In this document: positions 17,431-26,011 of the stretch, piece after piece
Layout of the letters: the number at the start of each line of letters is the position of its first letter
Position numbering within the stretch: position 1 is the first letter of the stretch
Source of the DNA: Candidatus Nitronereus thalassa
GTDB lineage: Bacteria; Nitrospirota; Nitrospiria; Nitrospirales; UBA8639
Assembly: GCF_032191465.1 (NCBI RefSeq)
Contig: NZ_JAQOUE010000002.1
Span: 482,409-546,408, forward strand
Reading direction: 5' to 3'
DNA: 64,000 nt
The notes under the pieces: generated by a model
Seen by the model: only the letters and a program-made list of their open reading frames with translations
Databases searched by the model: none
What the model was told of the DNA's origin: nothing
Position numbers and translations under genes: made by a program

Positions 17431-18360
17431 TCAGGGCGACTCAGCCCGTGATGCAGGCTCATAGGCATCAGCATCAAGGGCACATCGAAAGCCCATTGTG
17501 GCATCTGTCCTCCACATTTTTGCAGAAAAGCGTTTCGTGACCCTGGCATTTAATTTTGAATCGCGCCAAGTCCCCCCCCGAATTACTTTAAACTCGGAAT
17601 CGTCCGGACCAGGTGGATCTCGAAACGGCGTATTTTGATAATATTTTGGATCGTATGAATCAGCCACCCACTCCGCCACATTCCCCGTCATATCATAGAC
17701 ACCATACGGACTACGCCCGACCTCATAGGACCCCACGGGTGCTAGATATGGAAAACCATCGTCTTCCCCGTCTACGTTTGAATAGGTATAGCTAAATTCA
17801 TTTCCCCAAGGATAAAGACGCCGGCCTTCCCCACGCGCGGCTTTTTCCCATTCGGCTTCGGTGGGTAACCGTTTCCCGGCCCATTGGCAATAGGCAAAAG
17901 CATCGTTCCATCCTACACCCACCACAGGAAAATCAGGATCTCGCAACTTTGAAATATCTTCCTCAAAAACCGGAACTTTTGGTTTTTCTCGTTTGACCAT
18001 GTTGACAAAACGGTCGTACTCCGACTGAGTCACTTCCTTGAGATCAATAAAGAAGGCTTTGAGATATACCGGGTGTGCTGGGGCTTCATCGGGATCACCC
18101 TGGTCATAGCCCATTGTAAAGGGTCCCTCAGGGATTTCCACCATTTCCCGACCTTCATTGCCAACCACGGTACGGTACATGGAGTAATCTTGGACTTTGA
18201 CGGGTTCAATTAATTTGGGTTTGTCCTTTTGGGAGGTGGCCACTAAACGTTCCCGCTCGGCTTTTCCTTTATAGGTTTCGTAGATCAACATCACCATCAT
18301 CAAAATAAAAGAAGCAAACACGAAGATAATGGAGCCGATCAACACGCCTCGATTTTCCAT
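17431..18360 (-). CDS. Membrane-anchored FGE-fold protein without catalytic cysteines (copy B)
   Basis: A 309-residue paralogue of the downstream gene. One N-terminal span (IGSIIFVFASFILMMVMLIYETY) precedes the FGE-sulfatase domain: MVEIPEGPFTMGYDQGDPDEAPAHPVYL, RLPTEAEWEKAARGEGRRLYPWGN, SPYGVYDMTGNVAEWVADSYDP, VIRGGTWRD, TMGFRCA. As in copy A, the catalytic Cys pair is missing (WRDSKLNARVTKRFS). ATG 18360 starts directly at the anchor. The domain pattern places the FGE fold outside the membrane. Two tandem copies between two bd-like oxidase genes suggest a role in respiratory-complex maturation or scaffolding, but this is inference. Confidence 0.85.
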   Translation of the reverse strand: MENRGVLIGSIIFVFASFILMMVMLIYETYKGKAERERLVATSQKDKPKLIEPVKVQDYSMYRTVVGNEGREMVEIPEGPFTMGYDQGDPDEAPAHPVYLKAFFIDLKEVTQSEYDRFVNMVKREKPKVPVFEEDISKLRDPDFPVVGVGWNDAFAYCQWAGKRLPTEAEWEKAARGEGRRLYPWGNEFSYTYSNVDGEDDGFPYLAPVGSYEVGRSPYGVYDMTGNVAEWVADSYDPKYYQNTPFRDPPGPDDSEFKVIRGGTWRDSKLNARVTKRFSAKMWRTDATMGFRCALDADAYEPASRAESP

Positions 18361-18442
18361 ATGCCTTCAACCTATTTGCACGATGCAACAACCCTTAGAT
18401 TTGACAATTCAATCAATGGTGCAACCCAAAGAGCTCCATCAA

Positions 18443-18757
18443 TCAGGAAGCAGGCTTGACCCGCTTTCGAAAAAATACGTCCAACAACATGGAGATCCAG
18501 GTTCCCAAGAACCCCCCCATGGCGGCTCCAGAACCAGCGCCAATAGTAATATTATGCGCGCCAGCAACCAACCATGCCAAGGCGCCGCCCAATACCGCGC
18601 CAACCAAAATCCCTACGAAAAACCGACGGCCACCAATTAACCCAATACCTGCTCCCAGCACCAAACCCATACCCGTGGCTGCATAGAGAAACGCACCGCC
18701 CATTAACATGCCAATGAGCAATCCAACGGTCCCCATCACGGCAAGGCCGAGAGCCAC
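18443..18757 (-). CDS. Glycine-rich small integral membrane protein
   Basis: About 104 residues, almost entirely hydrophobic and glycine-rich, with probably four spans ([73 protein letters not shown]) and a basic tail ([10 protein letters not shown]). I do not recognise a family. The frame's GTG start at 18757 has no ribosome site. GGAG occurs upstream, five bases before an in-frame ATT at 18781, which would extend the protein by eight residues (ITTEKIID), so a rare ATT start is possible. It sits between the FGE-fold genes and the DUF3047 gene in one transcription direction. Confidence 0.65.
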   Translation of the reverse strand: MALGLAVMGTVGLLIGMLMGGAFLYAATGMGLVLGAGIGLIGGRRFFVGILVGAVLGGALAWLVAGAHNITIGAGSGAAMGGFLGTWISMLLDVFFRKRVKPAS

Positions 18758-18817
18758 GTCAATAATTTTTTCCGTAGTAATGGTAGCTCCAGAGTATTAG
18801 AACGTCTCAGAAGAACA

Positions 18818-19489
18818 CTATTTCTCACTGATTTCAATCGAGCCGAAATCGACTTCTACTCCTGGGCCGCTTTGCAAGGAAATCCCCCAGGCTTTTTCCG
18901 CGGGTTCATGCTTATGGATATCAATAAAATCTTTGTACGCATTAACCTCTTCTTCAATCCACTCACCAAACTGCTCATTTCCTGACCGGACGACCACTTC
19001 GGCGGCACCAAACATGCCGCCATCTTTTACGTCGCCTTTAGGGCGGGTCCCACTCCAGATATACTTAGTGGAAACCGGAATGAACATAAAATCCACATCC
19101 AAATTTGCAAACACCGCCGCGAAATAGTCCGCATCATTGGGAGCGGAAATGACTCGCCACCGCCAGCGTAAAATCGGATGGGTTTTCGGGTCCCACATGA
19201 TATTTTTCGTATACACACGTTGGTTCGCACCTTTGCCTTTTAAAAATACAGCATCGCCTTCTTTATGAATGGAATACGCCTCTTGAGCTGTGACTTTGCT
19301 ACGTGAACCCTCCCACCCTTGGGGGAACCCATCAACATCAGGGTGCTGAAAGTCTTCCAACACCATGCCAGAAGTGCGTCCTTCATCTGCTTGAACCAGA
19401 AGCCCCCCGGGATTTCCAATAACGACAAACCCGATGACCATCAAGCCAAACAGTTTTTCAATAATATGCATAGACCTTTGACACTTCAC
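18818..19489 (-). CDS. Secreted DUF3047 protein
   Basis: A 223-residue protein with an N-terminal signal or anchor (LFGLMVIGFVVIGNPGGLLVQA) and the DUF3047 beta-sandwich: LEDFQHPDVDGFPQGWEG, PILRWRWRVISAPND, DDYFAAVF-type core (DADYFAAVFANLDVDF), KYIWSGTRPKGD, EEVNAYKDFIDIHKHEP, GISLQSGPGVEVDFGSIEI. The GTG start at 19489 overlaps the stop of the second oxidase gene by 4 bp (GTGA) and has AGAGAGGAA upstream, so it is coupled to oxidase translation. DUF3047 has no established function. Carbohydrate or membrane-surface binding is a guess from its jelly-roll look. Confidence 0.8.
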   Translation of the reverse strand: MKCQRSMHIIEKLFGLMVIGFVVIGNPGGLLVQADEGRTSGMVLEDFQHPDVDGFPQGWEGSRSKVTAQEAYSIHKEGDAVFLKGKGANQRVYTKNIMWDPKTHPILRWRWRVISAPNDADYFAAVFANLDVDFMFIPVSTKYIWSGTRPKGDVKDGGMFGAAEVVVRSGNEQFGEWIEEEVNAYKDFIDIHKHEPAEKAWGISLQSGPGVEVDFGSIEISEK

Positions 19490-21357
19490 GCCGATTCCTC
19501 TCTTGAAAAAGTCTGAACAAGTGAAATTTCACCTGGGTCATTCGAAGTTTCTTTGGCAACGACGACCTGCCGATCCTTAGTTCCCAGCCAAAACATGACA
19601 AACACCGAAGCCCAAAAGAGCAACATATTCATTGTGACCATTTTCGCAACAAACGTGATTTCTGGCGTAAATGCCCATGGAGAAACATCGGCCATCAAAT
19701 CCTTAACATGCCATCCCAATCGTCCAGCGGAGCGAATATACCCCATAAGCCCCATCACCCACGTAAACATGGCGGCAACGGCGAATAAGGATACCATGCC
19801 ACGCACAGAAATTTTCCCCCATTGCACCGGACCTCGTAGCTGGGCTCCACGCAGCATCAATTGATTCAACACCAATCCCACAATTAACACCGTCGCAGTC
19901 GTCGCTCCCTGAGGAACCGAGAGACCGACCCTTACGTGGGCCGGAATAAAAAACCCATAGATCGCCACCCACACGATATTGACGATGCCAAGCGCAAACA
20001 AGGCGCCCAAGGCAATATTCCCGGCCGTGGCCCACGGGACCGTAATAACCCGATTCGCTCTCCGATAGAGTAAATAACTCAGCCCAGTGAGACAAATCAT
20101 GACATTGATGGCGCCATTCTTTGCAGACATCACCCCGAATTGACCAATGACCGGATGTTGTGCCGCCCCCATCGCTTTCATTTCACTCGGAGTCATGGCA
20201 ATAGTATGCGGAGTAAACCATACGAGGAAAGCCATCATCAGCCCGCCGACAATTAACTTAAAGTATGGATCAAACCGATCGCCACCCCGGATGCGCCCCA
20301 ACGATTGCCAAATATAATAATTGATGCCCAGGAAGAGGGCACCAATGGTAATGGCCTGCACCACAAAAAGCCAGGTAAGCAACCCACCCATCATTGTCAC
20401 ACCCATTTCTTGCCGAAATTCAAACACGGCCCGCATGAGCCAATACCCGGCAAACGGCATGGGAAGCAACGCACATACCATCACCACGATAAAGACATAG
20501 CCTACCCAATCATAATAGGCCCGTTCACTTTCCACACGCGTCCGTAAAAAACGATAGGCAGCATAGGCGACAACCACCGCGCCACCAGACATGATATCTG
20601 CAAGGAACCGATGAGCATTCAAGGGATTCCAGAGCGGAGAATGCAACAAATGCCAGATATTTCCCAAAAATCGTCCACTCGCATCTACGCCAGCCGGAGC
20701 CATCATGAAAGAGGCCCAGGCATTGGCCATCAGTAGCAAAAGAAGTCCCATGGAGTTAGCCAGCACCCCAATCGACATGTGAAGCCACTTTCGCCCCCCG
20801 TTCGCCATCTTATCCCAACTGTAGTAGTACAAAACCAGGAGAAAGGATTCACCCAGAAACACCATGGCATAGGCGGGCATCAAATTTTTAAACGTCGTGC
20901 CCATATAATTCATGAACCCAGAATACAGGGTGACAAATCCGACGAGCATCACACTGCCCAGGAGAGCGGTAACCGACAGGGCCAACACACCAACGCGTAA
21001 AATATCCCGCCCCAATTCATCATAGCGCTTAACAGCTTCTGGGTCGCGACGCGAACGCGAAAATAATTCGAGTAAGAGAGCAAACAAGGGCAACGCCAGG
21101 ACAAATCCTCCAAAATAAGTATGTTGCTGCGTGACTACCCACATAAGAATTCGATTATCGATCGTGCCCCATTGAGGATAAACTGATTTAATTTCCTGAG
21201 AAGCTACACCCTGAGGCTGCCCTTCGGTTTGATAATACACATCCCTTGAAGGACCGCTATGTAGAGCCTCCTCAGAAAAAACAGCGGAAGTCTGAAAGAC
21301 AATAAGGAAGAAACACCAGGCGGCAAAATTGAAAGGAGAAGAATGGCGCATAGACAT
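19486..21357 (-). CDS. Cytochrome bd-like oxidase, long Nitrospira type (copy 2)
   Basis: A 623-residue polytopic paralogue of the gene at 13915-15891, about 60% identical by eye in the core (NIWHLLHSPLWNPLNAHRF, FAGYWLMRAVFEFRQEMGVTMMGG, WFTPHTIAMTPSEMKAMGAAQHPVIG). It has a signal-like N-terminus (FNFAAWCFFLIVFQTSAVFS) and a shorter linker without the Gly/Glu-rich tract of copy 1. The shared His positions (QQHTYFGG, TPHT, AQHP, IWHLLH) are intact, so it should be active. No cytochrome c gene adjoins it, unlike copy 1, which suggests a different electron donor or expression condition. Followed without a gap by the DUF3047 gene. Confidence 0.88.
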   Translation of the reverse strand: MSMRHSSPFNFAAWCFFLIVFQTSAVFSEEALHSGPSRDVYYQTEGQPQGVASQEIKSVYPQWGTIDNRILMWVVTQQHTYFGGFVLALPLFALLLELFSRSRRDPEAVKRYDELGRDILRVGVLALSVTALLGSVMLVGFVTLYSGFMNYMGTTFKNLMPAYAMVFLGESFLLVLYYYSWDKMANGGRKWLHMSIGVLANSMGLLLLLMANAWASFMMAPAGVDASGRFLGNIWHLLHSPLWNPLNAHRFLADIMSGGAVVVAYAAYRFLRTRVESERAYYDWVGYVFIVVMVCALLPMPFAGYWLMRAVFEFRQEMGVTMMGGLLTWLFVVQAITIGALFLGINYYIWQSLGRIRGGDRFDPYFKLIVGGLMMAFLVWFTPHTIAMTPSEMKAMGAAQHPVIGQFGVMSAKNGAINVMICLTGLSYLLYRRANRVITVPWATAGNIALGALFALGIVNIVWVAIYGFFIPAHVRVGLSVPQGATTATVLIVGLVLNQLMLRGAQLRGPVQWGKISVRGMVSLFAVAAMFTWVMGLMGYIRSAGRLGWHVKDLMADVSPWAFTPEITFVAKMVTMNMLLFWASVFVMFWLGTKDRQVVVAKETSNDPGEISLVQTFSREESA

Positions 21358-21363
21358 GATCTA

Positions 21364-22446
21364 TTACGAACTTGGTTCGGCTGGTCTGGTTGATAAAGAA
21401 GAAGGTGCCGGAACTTGCGTAGGGGACACCCAACCCGTTTTGGCTAAAATTTCCATGACAAAAGGACAACGACGCAGCCCTTCTGAAATTTCGCCCTGCG
21501 TCTGTTTTTCCACAAACACCCGTGTGCCAAGGAAATAGCCATAGCCCACCATTAGAGCGGTGGTTAGCCCCGTGAGTACAGCAAAGAGACCAATTTGATT
21601 CACCTTGAAATTCAGCAAAAACACCAAAAAACCCCAGAGAACTAAATAGTAAGTCAGGGCAAAAGTCAAACATGGCCACGTCCAAAATTGCACGCGTTCC
21701 CACCAGGATTGTGTCCCAAATCGTGTCGACCAATTCTCTGTAGGAAATTGTCCATGAAAAAATGCGAGATAGGCCACGCTTCCAGCCACAAGCATGGACA
21801 TCAGGGCTTGGCCTATGCCATTCAACCCCCAATCCCCGAAAAGGCCTAACCCCAGAGCAGCGAGCCCCCCAACAAAAAACCCACTGGCACTCCACTGCCC
21901 GACGTGAAGAGGGTCTCGTTGCCACAATTCCCGCAGGGGCCTGCCATTGGGAAATGTCACCATCCGAGTTCCTTGTGACTCTAACCGCATCACATGACCA
22001 ATCTCGAAGGCATCTCGGGTCACCGCCGTCGTGGGAATTATCAAGGCCATCATGGCAGGGCCTTCAGGATGCAAAAGAAAATTGTAGTCGACAAAAAGCG
22101 CCAGCATCGCCAAGACCAGTAAAGACAATTGCATACCATAGACACATCCAATCCAACCGGCGACCCACACCAAAAATTGGAGAGAGTCGCTGTTGAGGAT
22201 TTGAGCAACCGGCTGTTGCCGCCCCATGCGATAGGCCCATAAGGCCGTGACCGTAGCAATGGCACCGCCGAAGGCCAACAATACAAACGGGTCCCCAAGG
22301 GGTAGAATATCTTTGAGCAAGCGGTATAACAGGAAGGCAATAAGCCCCGGAAGGAGCATCACCCATCGTTTACGTTTGCGGACAGCAGATTCCGTCACTG
22401 CCGCATTCAGTTGAGGAATGACTCGTAGGGCCAATCGGTGTAGCAT
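21364..22446 (-). CDS. Polytopic membrane protein of unknown function
   Basis: A 360-residue protein with about eight to nine hydrophobic segments, for example MLLPGLIAFLLYRLL, FVLLAFGGAIATVTALWAY, LSLLVLAMLALFVDYNFLL and TFALTYYLVLWGFLVFLLNF. Charged linkers carry a central conserved-looking stretch (RLESQGTRMVTFPNGRPLRELWQRDPLHVGQ). The tail is Pro/Ser-rich and soluble. I do not recognise a family. It begins 134 bp after the PCP_red gene and ends 6 bp before the second oxidase start, so it is probably co-transcribed with the oxidase and may be a subunit or assembly factor. Confidence 0.75.
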   Translation of the reverse strand: MLHRLALRVIPQLNAAVTESAVRKRKRWVMLLPGLIAFLLYRLLKDILPLGDPFVLLAFGGAIATVTALWAYRMGRQQPVAQILNSDSLQFLVWVAGWIGCVYGMQLSLLVLAMLALFVDYNFLLHPEGPAMMALIIPTTAVTRDAFEIGHVMRLESQGTRMVTFPNGRPLRELWQRDPLHVGQWSASGFFVGGLAALGLGLFGDWGLNGIGQALMSMLVAGSVAYLAFFHGQFPTENWSTRFGTQSWWERVQFWTWPCLTFALTYYLVLWGFLVFLLNFKVNQIGLFAVLTGLTTALMVGYGYFLGTRVFVEKQTQGEISEGLRRCPFVMEILAKTGWVSPTQVPAPSSLSTRPAEPSS

Positions 22447-22580
22447 TAAAATCCCTAAAACCGCGATTATTGAAGCGTTAAGTCTGAAGCATGAAAAACC
22501 AAAAATGCGATGGGGTGAATTCCCATTTTCTTATCTTTTACGCATCAGTTTTCACGCTGGCGCACGGGAAAAAATACGCT

Positions 22581-23060
22581 TCAGGATCCTTTCCCAGCCA
22601 TTCCGAAATATCTGGCCTTAAGTTCTTCCATTAGAGCCACCGTCACTTCTGGAAGACCGCGATCAAGAGCCGTTCTCTCCAGTTCCACACGAGCCATCGC
22701 ACGGACAGGACCTGGCACACGAGACAACCGGGTTTCCGCTTCAGGATGCCAGGATACAGTTCCCTGGTTCTTTGCTTCCGTAATCAATCCAGTAGAAAGC
22801 AGACGAATATTTTTTGAGCCGGCATAGTCTTCAACCTCCTTACAAACCAAGGGCTTTAAATAGGGAGGCATGCGATCCAAATAATGTTGGGCCTCATCGG
22901 TCCATACGGGACCATTGAAAAAAGGAGAGGCCTCATCACAGGTCGCTTCTATACCAAACTCCAAGGCGCATCCAGGGCAAGAATAACGGATAAAAGACTG
23001 CCCATCATCCCCTTCCTCGATGCGGACAAGCTGCAACTCTGATCCGCAGGAACAATTCAT
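22581..23060 (-). CDS. Zinc-ribbon protein with C-terminal PCP_red domain
   Basis: A 159-residue soluble protein. The N-terminus is a four-Cys zinc ribbon (CSCGSEL ... YSCPGC). The C-terminal 50 residues (HPEAETRLSRVPGPVRAMARVELERTALDRGLPEVTVALMEELKARYFG) match the PCP_red domain, known from the end of light-independent protochlorophyllide reductase subunits. No other bacteriochlorophyll-synthesis gene is present. The start is ATG 23060, 5 bp after the DUF420 stop; the longer frame back to 23195 merely overlaps that gene. The function is unknown. A redox or cofactor-binding role for the oxidase cluster is a guess. Confidence 0.75.
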   Translation of the reverse strand: MNCSCGSELQLVRIEEGDDGQSFIRYSCPGCALEFGIEATCDEASPFFNGPVWTDEAQHYLDRMPPYLKPLVCKEVEDYAGSKNIRLLSTGLITEAKNQGTVSWHPEAETRLSRVPGPVRAMARVELERTALDRGLPEVTVALMEELKARYFGMAGKGS

Positions 23061-23065
23061 GCTCG

Positions 23066-23782
23066 CTACCCAATCCGACCTGGGTAGAGAATATACAACA
23101 TGGTATACGTAATACTTCCAGTCACGAATAGCACGCAATAGATCGCCATCGTAAATCGTCCCAAGACCCGGTGCCTCCGTGCTCCATTGGGCCAAATCCG
23201 TTGAATCGTGATCTCCACACCGAAGACGATTCCAACGATGATGAGGAGACCAAGATACACACTGAATTTCCCCATGGAAAAACCCGAGGAGAACCCGCGA
23301 CTTAAAAACAATAATAGTACTACAGCCGTCACCCCACCAAAAACTATCCCCACCCTCCTCCAGGTGGTTTGAAGTAGAGTGTCCTTCAATTTTCGTTGAC
23401 CTTCGATAAACGTTTGCGAACGGAATCCGAGGACCATCATGTAGATAGCCATGACCAAGCCAATGACGACCAATATAATATGCAGAGTCAAAATTGGAAT
23501 AAAGACATTATCATACAAGGCTTGGGGCCCTCCAAAGCCTTCCTTACCTTCAAAGGCCAGCACGCCCAACTGGCGGAATAAATAATAACTGGTAAAAAAA
23601 GCCAACATGGCAATCATGCCACCCAGCATCAGCCAGTGATGGGCCGCCCCCTTTCCATTTCTGGCTTGCCACCAACCAAGAATAAACAGGGCCGTAAAAA
23701 AAGTAGCCATGAGCTGACTCACATCAGCCCCCATGGTCGCATGCGTTCCAGCAAATCCCGGCTCTCGTAACCATTCAGCCAT
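23066..23782 (-). CDS. DUF420 (CtaM/YozB-like) membrane protein
   Basis: A 238-residue protein with about six spans and the spaced histidines of DUF420: HHWLMLGGMIAMLAFFTSYYLF, LTLHIILVVIGLVMAIYMMVLG, RRHRVLGRFTMAIYCVLFVTGSITYTMLYILYP. Members such as Bacillus CtaM are needed to mature certain haem-copper oxidases, and the fold resembles haem b membrane proteins. Here a CtaM-like gene lies near a bd-like oxidase instead of a classical haem-copper oxidase. It is followed 5 bp later by the zinc-ribbon/PCP_red gene. A loop insertion (EGKEGFGGPQALYD) is present. Confidence 0.8.
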   Translation of the reverse strand: MAEWLREPGFAGTHATMGADVSQLMATFFTALFILGWWQARNGKGAAHHWLMLGGMIAMLAFFTSYYLFRQLGVLAFEGKEGFGGPQALYDNVFIPILTLHIILVVIGLVMAIYMMVLGFRSQTFIEGQRKLKDTLLQTTWRRVGIVFGGVTAVVLLLFLSRGFSSGFSMGKFSVYLGLLIIVGIVFGVEITIQRIWPNGARRHRVLGRFTMAIYCVLFVTGSITYTMLYILYPGRIG

Positions 23783-23823
23783 TCATTAATCCTTTTTTGT
23801 TGAGGCAAATCCAAAGCACCCCA

Positions 23824-24804
23824 TTAAGATTTCACTCCTTGAACGATAGCTCGTGGTTCCAATTCTGTCACGGAGTCAAAGCCTGCCTCGGTCATCCAAT
23901 CCAGGGCTTCTTGCGTGGTAAAACAATCCCCATGTTCTGTGTTGACCATAATATGCACGGCAAACGCCGTGGTCCAAGCCGGACTGGTCCGATCCGGATC
24001 TAGAAATCGATCCTTGATCACAAGTCGCCCTTGATCGTGTAAATGAGCAAACACTTTTTTGACCAAGGCCCCATTGACCTGATGGTCTTGGTAATGAAGA
24101 ATGTCGGACATGAGAGCGACATCATAGGGGCCACCCAAAGAATCCGTGTTGAAATTTCCAGGTTTTAAAGCGATACGGTCTTCCAAACCCGCTTCTTTAA
24201 TATAGCGTTCAGTCACCTGCAAGGTCTGAGGAAGGTCAAACACCGTGGCCTTGAGATCAGGATACTCCTGACAAAAAGCAATCGCGTTCGTTCCAGCTCC
24301 ACCACCCACATCGAGCAGGTGTTCAACCCCATCAAGTTGCAAATATTTGGCAAGATTGACTCCCCCACCCCGGCCAATACGATCCAACACCGCTAACACA
24401 TTGGCACCCATTTCCGGATTCGTTTCAAACACGTGCTGCCGAACTGGGGATTGACCTGTTCGAATGGTCTCCTCCAATTTCCCCCAATTCTCCCATTCAG
24501 AATCATGAAGAATTAAGAGGTGCCCCACATATTCTGGAGTGGTTTTTACCAAATATTTTTGAGCGACACTGGTATTCCCAAAGCGGCCATTCTGCTTTAT
24601 TAACACCCTCATGGCCACCAAGGCGTTGAGAAGAAGACTTAACGATCGTTCATTGAGAGCGAACCGCTCAGCGAGTTCAGAAGAAGTAGCAAATCGGTTC
24701 TCCAGGGCTGAGAAAAGATCCAGTTTAATCCCGGTCAAGAGAATTTTCGTCTCCCAGTAATACCCTAACTGAAAGATTTCTGCGAGGGACAACTCCCGTG
24801 GCAC
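23824..24804 (-). CDS. SAM-dependent O-methyltransferase (HIOMT/BchU-like)
   Basis: A 326-residue two-domain enzyme. The N-terminal winged-helix dimerisation domain (FQLGYYWETKILLTGIKLDLFSAL, LNERSLSLLLNALVAM) is followed by a Rossmann methyltransferase with the SAM loop LLDVGGGAGTNAIAFCQEYP near residue 167, VFDLPQTL, and a late motif LVIKDRFLDPDRTSP. The family methylates small-molecule hydroxyl groups, including quinone precursors and, in BchU, bacteriochlorophyll. The substrate is not predictable. It sits 41 bp upstream of the DUF420 gene in the same direction, so it likely shares that operon. Confidence 0.82.
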   Translation of the reverse strand: MPRELSLAEIFQLGYYWETKILLTGIKLDLFSALENRFATSSELAERFALNERSLSLLLNALVAMRVLIKQNGRFGNTSVAQKYLVKTTPEYVGHLLILHDSEWENWGKLEETIRTGQSPVRQHVFETNPEMGANVLAVLDRIGRGGGVNLAKYLQLDGVEHLLDVGGGAGTNAIAFCQEYPDLKATVFDLPQTLQVTERYIKEAGLEDRIALKPGNFNTDSLGGPYDVALMSDILHYQDHQVNGALVKKVFAHLHDQGRLVIKDRFLDPDRTSPAWTTAFAVHIMVNTEHGDCFTTQEALDWMTEAGFDSVTELEPRAIVQGVKS

Positions 24805-24860
24805 ATCAAGTCCTTACAATCTTTGGTGAGAACAACCAGAACCCCTTCGAATAGCTGATA

Positions 24861-24980
24861 TTAGCGGGCGGGAACTGGCGAACGCAAGGAATAGAAAATC
24901 AAAATCCTTAAAAAATAGAAGTCGAAAACCCCCATGTACATGAGCAACAAGCCTCCCATTCCTCCGCCACCAATTTGCAT
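24861..24980 (-). CDS. Possible 39-residue membrane micro-protein
   Basis: ATG 24980 opens a 39-residue frame with a Gly/Met-rich start (MQIGGGGMGGLLLMYMGVFDF) and a hydrophobic stretch (YFLRILIFYSLRS). Longer frames through this region overlap a terminator hairpin and are not credible. No clear ribosome site precedes the ATG. The composition looks like a real one-span peptide, but the support is weak. Confidence 0.25.
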   Translation of the reverse strand: MQIGGGGMGGLLLMYMGVFDFYFLRILIFYSLRSPVPAR

Positions 24981-25041
24981 ATGTAGTTTGGTCGGAAGGA
25001 AAGTTCTCCAACCGAAAGACACGGGCAATATTCCCAAAAAC

Positions 25042-25079
25042 AAAAAAGGGTGGCAACGGAAACCCGTTGCCACCCTTTT
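25042..25079 (-). terminator. Intrinsic terminator of the 265-aa cupredoxin gene
   Basis: A perfect 12-bp stem (GGGTGGCAACGG/CCGTTGCCACCC) with a four-base loop is flanked by A on one side and T on the other. On the minus strand a run of six T follows. It lies 41 bp beyond the stop of the gene ending at 25120. Confidence 0.9.
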
Positions 25080-25119
25080 CATATTTCACTATTTATTAAA
25101 TTAAAGGTTTGCTTACCCT

Positions 25120-25917
25120 TTAAACCCCTTTAAACTTGTTGACTTTCTTGATATCAAAGTTGGCTTCAACTGTGGCGCCATCTTTTACTTCGACTTCAAT
25201 CTCCACATTACCGGCAATGGGGTGCCAGGCCAATACTTTGTGCTTCCCAGCAGGAACATCTTTGATTTCAAAGGTGCCATCTGCTCCGGTTGCGGCAAAA
25301 TGGCCATTTTCAACGGGCAAATACCACGCTTGCATGAATTCATGTTGGTCACATTGCAAACGTAGCACAGAACCTTTTCTGGCCATGCGCATTTTAATCG
25401 TTTTATCCAAGGAATCGCCCTTCTTGGCTAACCCAATGTTGAACAGAGTGGCGGACTTGGCACCCAGCACATCAAAGCTGTGTGGGTTATGCAACACGCC
25501 TTCTGCGGACTTGGGGTCACTGGGATCGGCATCTTCATTGGTCACCATGAAGTTTCCTTTATTGACCAACACGCCAGTAAAGGGCTGAAACTCACACAAT
25601 ATGGCTTTCACATCAGGAGTATACTTAAAACCTTTGTCCTCAATGCCACGGACTGACACAATGGCATTTTTTAAGCCCTTATTTCCATCCACTTCAACTT
25701 CTTTCAAGAGACGAGTGTCATCGCCCTTTTTGCTGGGATTTTGTTTGCAGAATTCGATATTCGGAAACTTGGAAAACGCAAATTCTTTGGGTTCCACCGG
25801 TGGGCCAGAATAGGTTACTTTACCTTTGATGGTTCCACCTGCTTGCGCTACTAAGGGAACGGCCACGAGCAGTGCTCCTAGCACCAGGGACAAAGTTAGG
25901 GATTGGCGATTCTTCAT
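25120..25917 (-). CDS. Secreted cupredoxin with carboxypeptidase-regulatory-like domain
   Basis: A 265-residue protein with signal peptide (SLTLSLVLGALLVAVPLVAQAGG). A cupredoxin-like middle carries His143/His146 (VLHNPHSFDV) and C189-x2-H192-x2-M195 (CDQHEFM), a plausible type 1 copper set. A small beta domain follows (GADGTFEIKDVPAGKHKVLAWHP), typical of carboxypeptidase-regulatory-like modules. The start is ATG 25917, preceded by AGGAGGAGAG. It is a paralogue of the two 305-residue proteins at 30-32 kb. A strong promoter (TTGACA-17 bp-TATATA) lies upstream and an intrinsic terminator downstream, so it is a monocistronic, probably abundant periplasmic copper protein. The electron partner is unknown. 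Confidence 0.82.
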   Translation of the reverse strand: MKNRQSLTLSLVLGALLVAVPLVAQAGGTIKGKVTYSGPPVEPKEFAFSKFPNIEFCKQNPSKKGDDTRLLKEVEVDGNKGLKNAIVSVRGIEDKGFKYTPDVKAILCEFQPFTGVLVNKGNFMVTNEDADPSDPKSAEGVLHNPHSFDVLGAKSATLFNIGLAKKGDSLDKTIKMRMARKGSVLRLQCDQHEFMQAWYLPVENGHFAATGADGTFEIKDVPAGKHKVLAWHPIAGNVEIEVEVKDGATVEANFDIKKVNKFKGV

Positions 25918-26011
25918 AATCTCTCCTCCTCGTTGAATATAAAATGTTGTCTGACTTGGGGGGGAATACAACTGACGGCTTCTTTTAACTCCCTCGCCGC
26001 CTCAAATTCTT

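Noticed and set aside
21272..21925. 217-codon minus-strand frame overlapping the second oxidase and the polytopic protein
   Set aside because: It is a shadow frame. The overlapped frames encode clear membrane proteins with family or span patterns, and this one is Trp/Cys/Ser-rich without domains.
24814..25089. 91- and 73-codon minus-strand frames downstream of the methyltransferase gene region
   Set aside because: Their first codons lie in the terminator hairpin of the 265-aa cupredoxin gene and the products have no family similarity. Only the inner 39-codon frame is kept, at low confidence.
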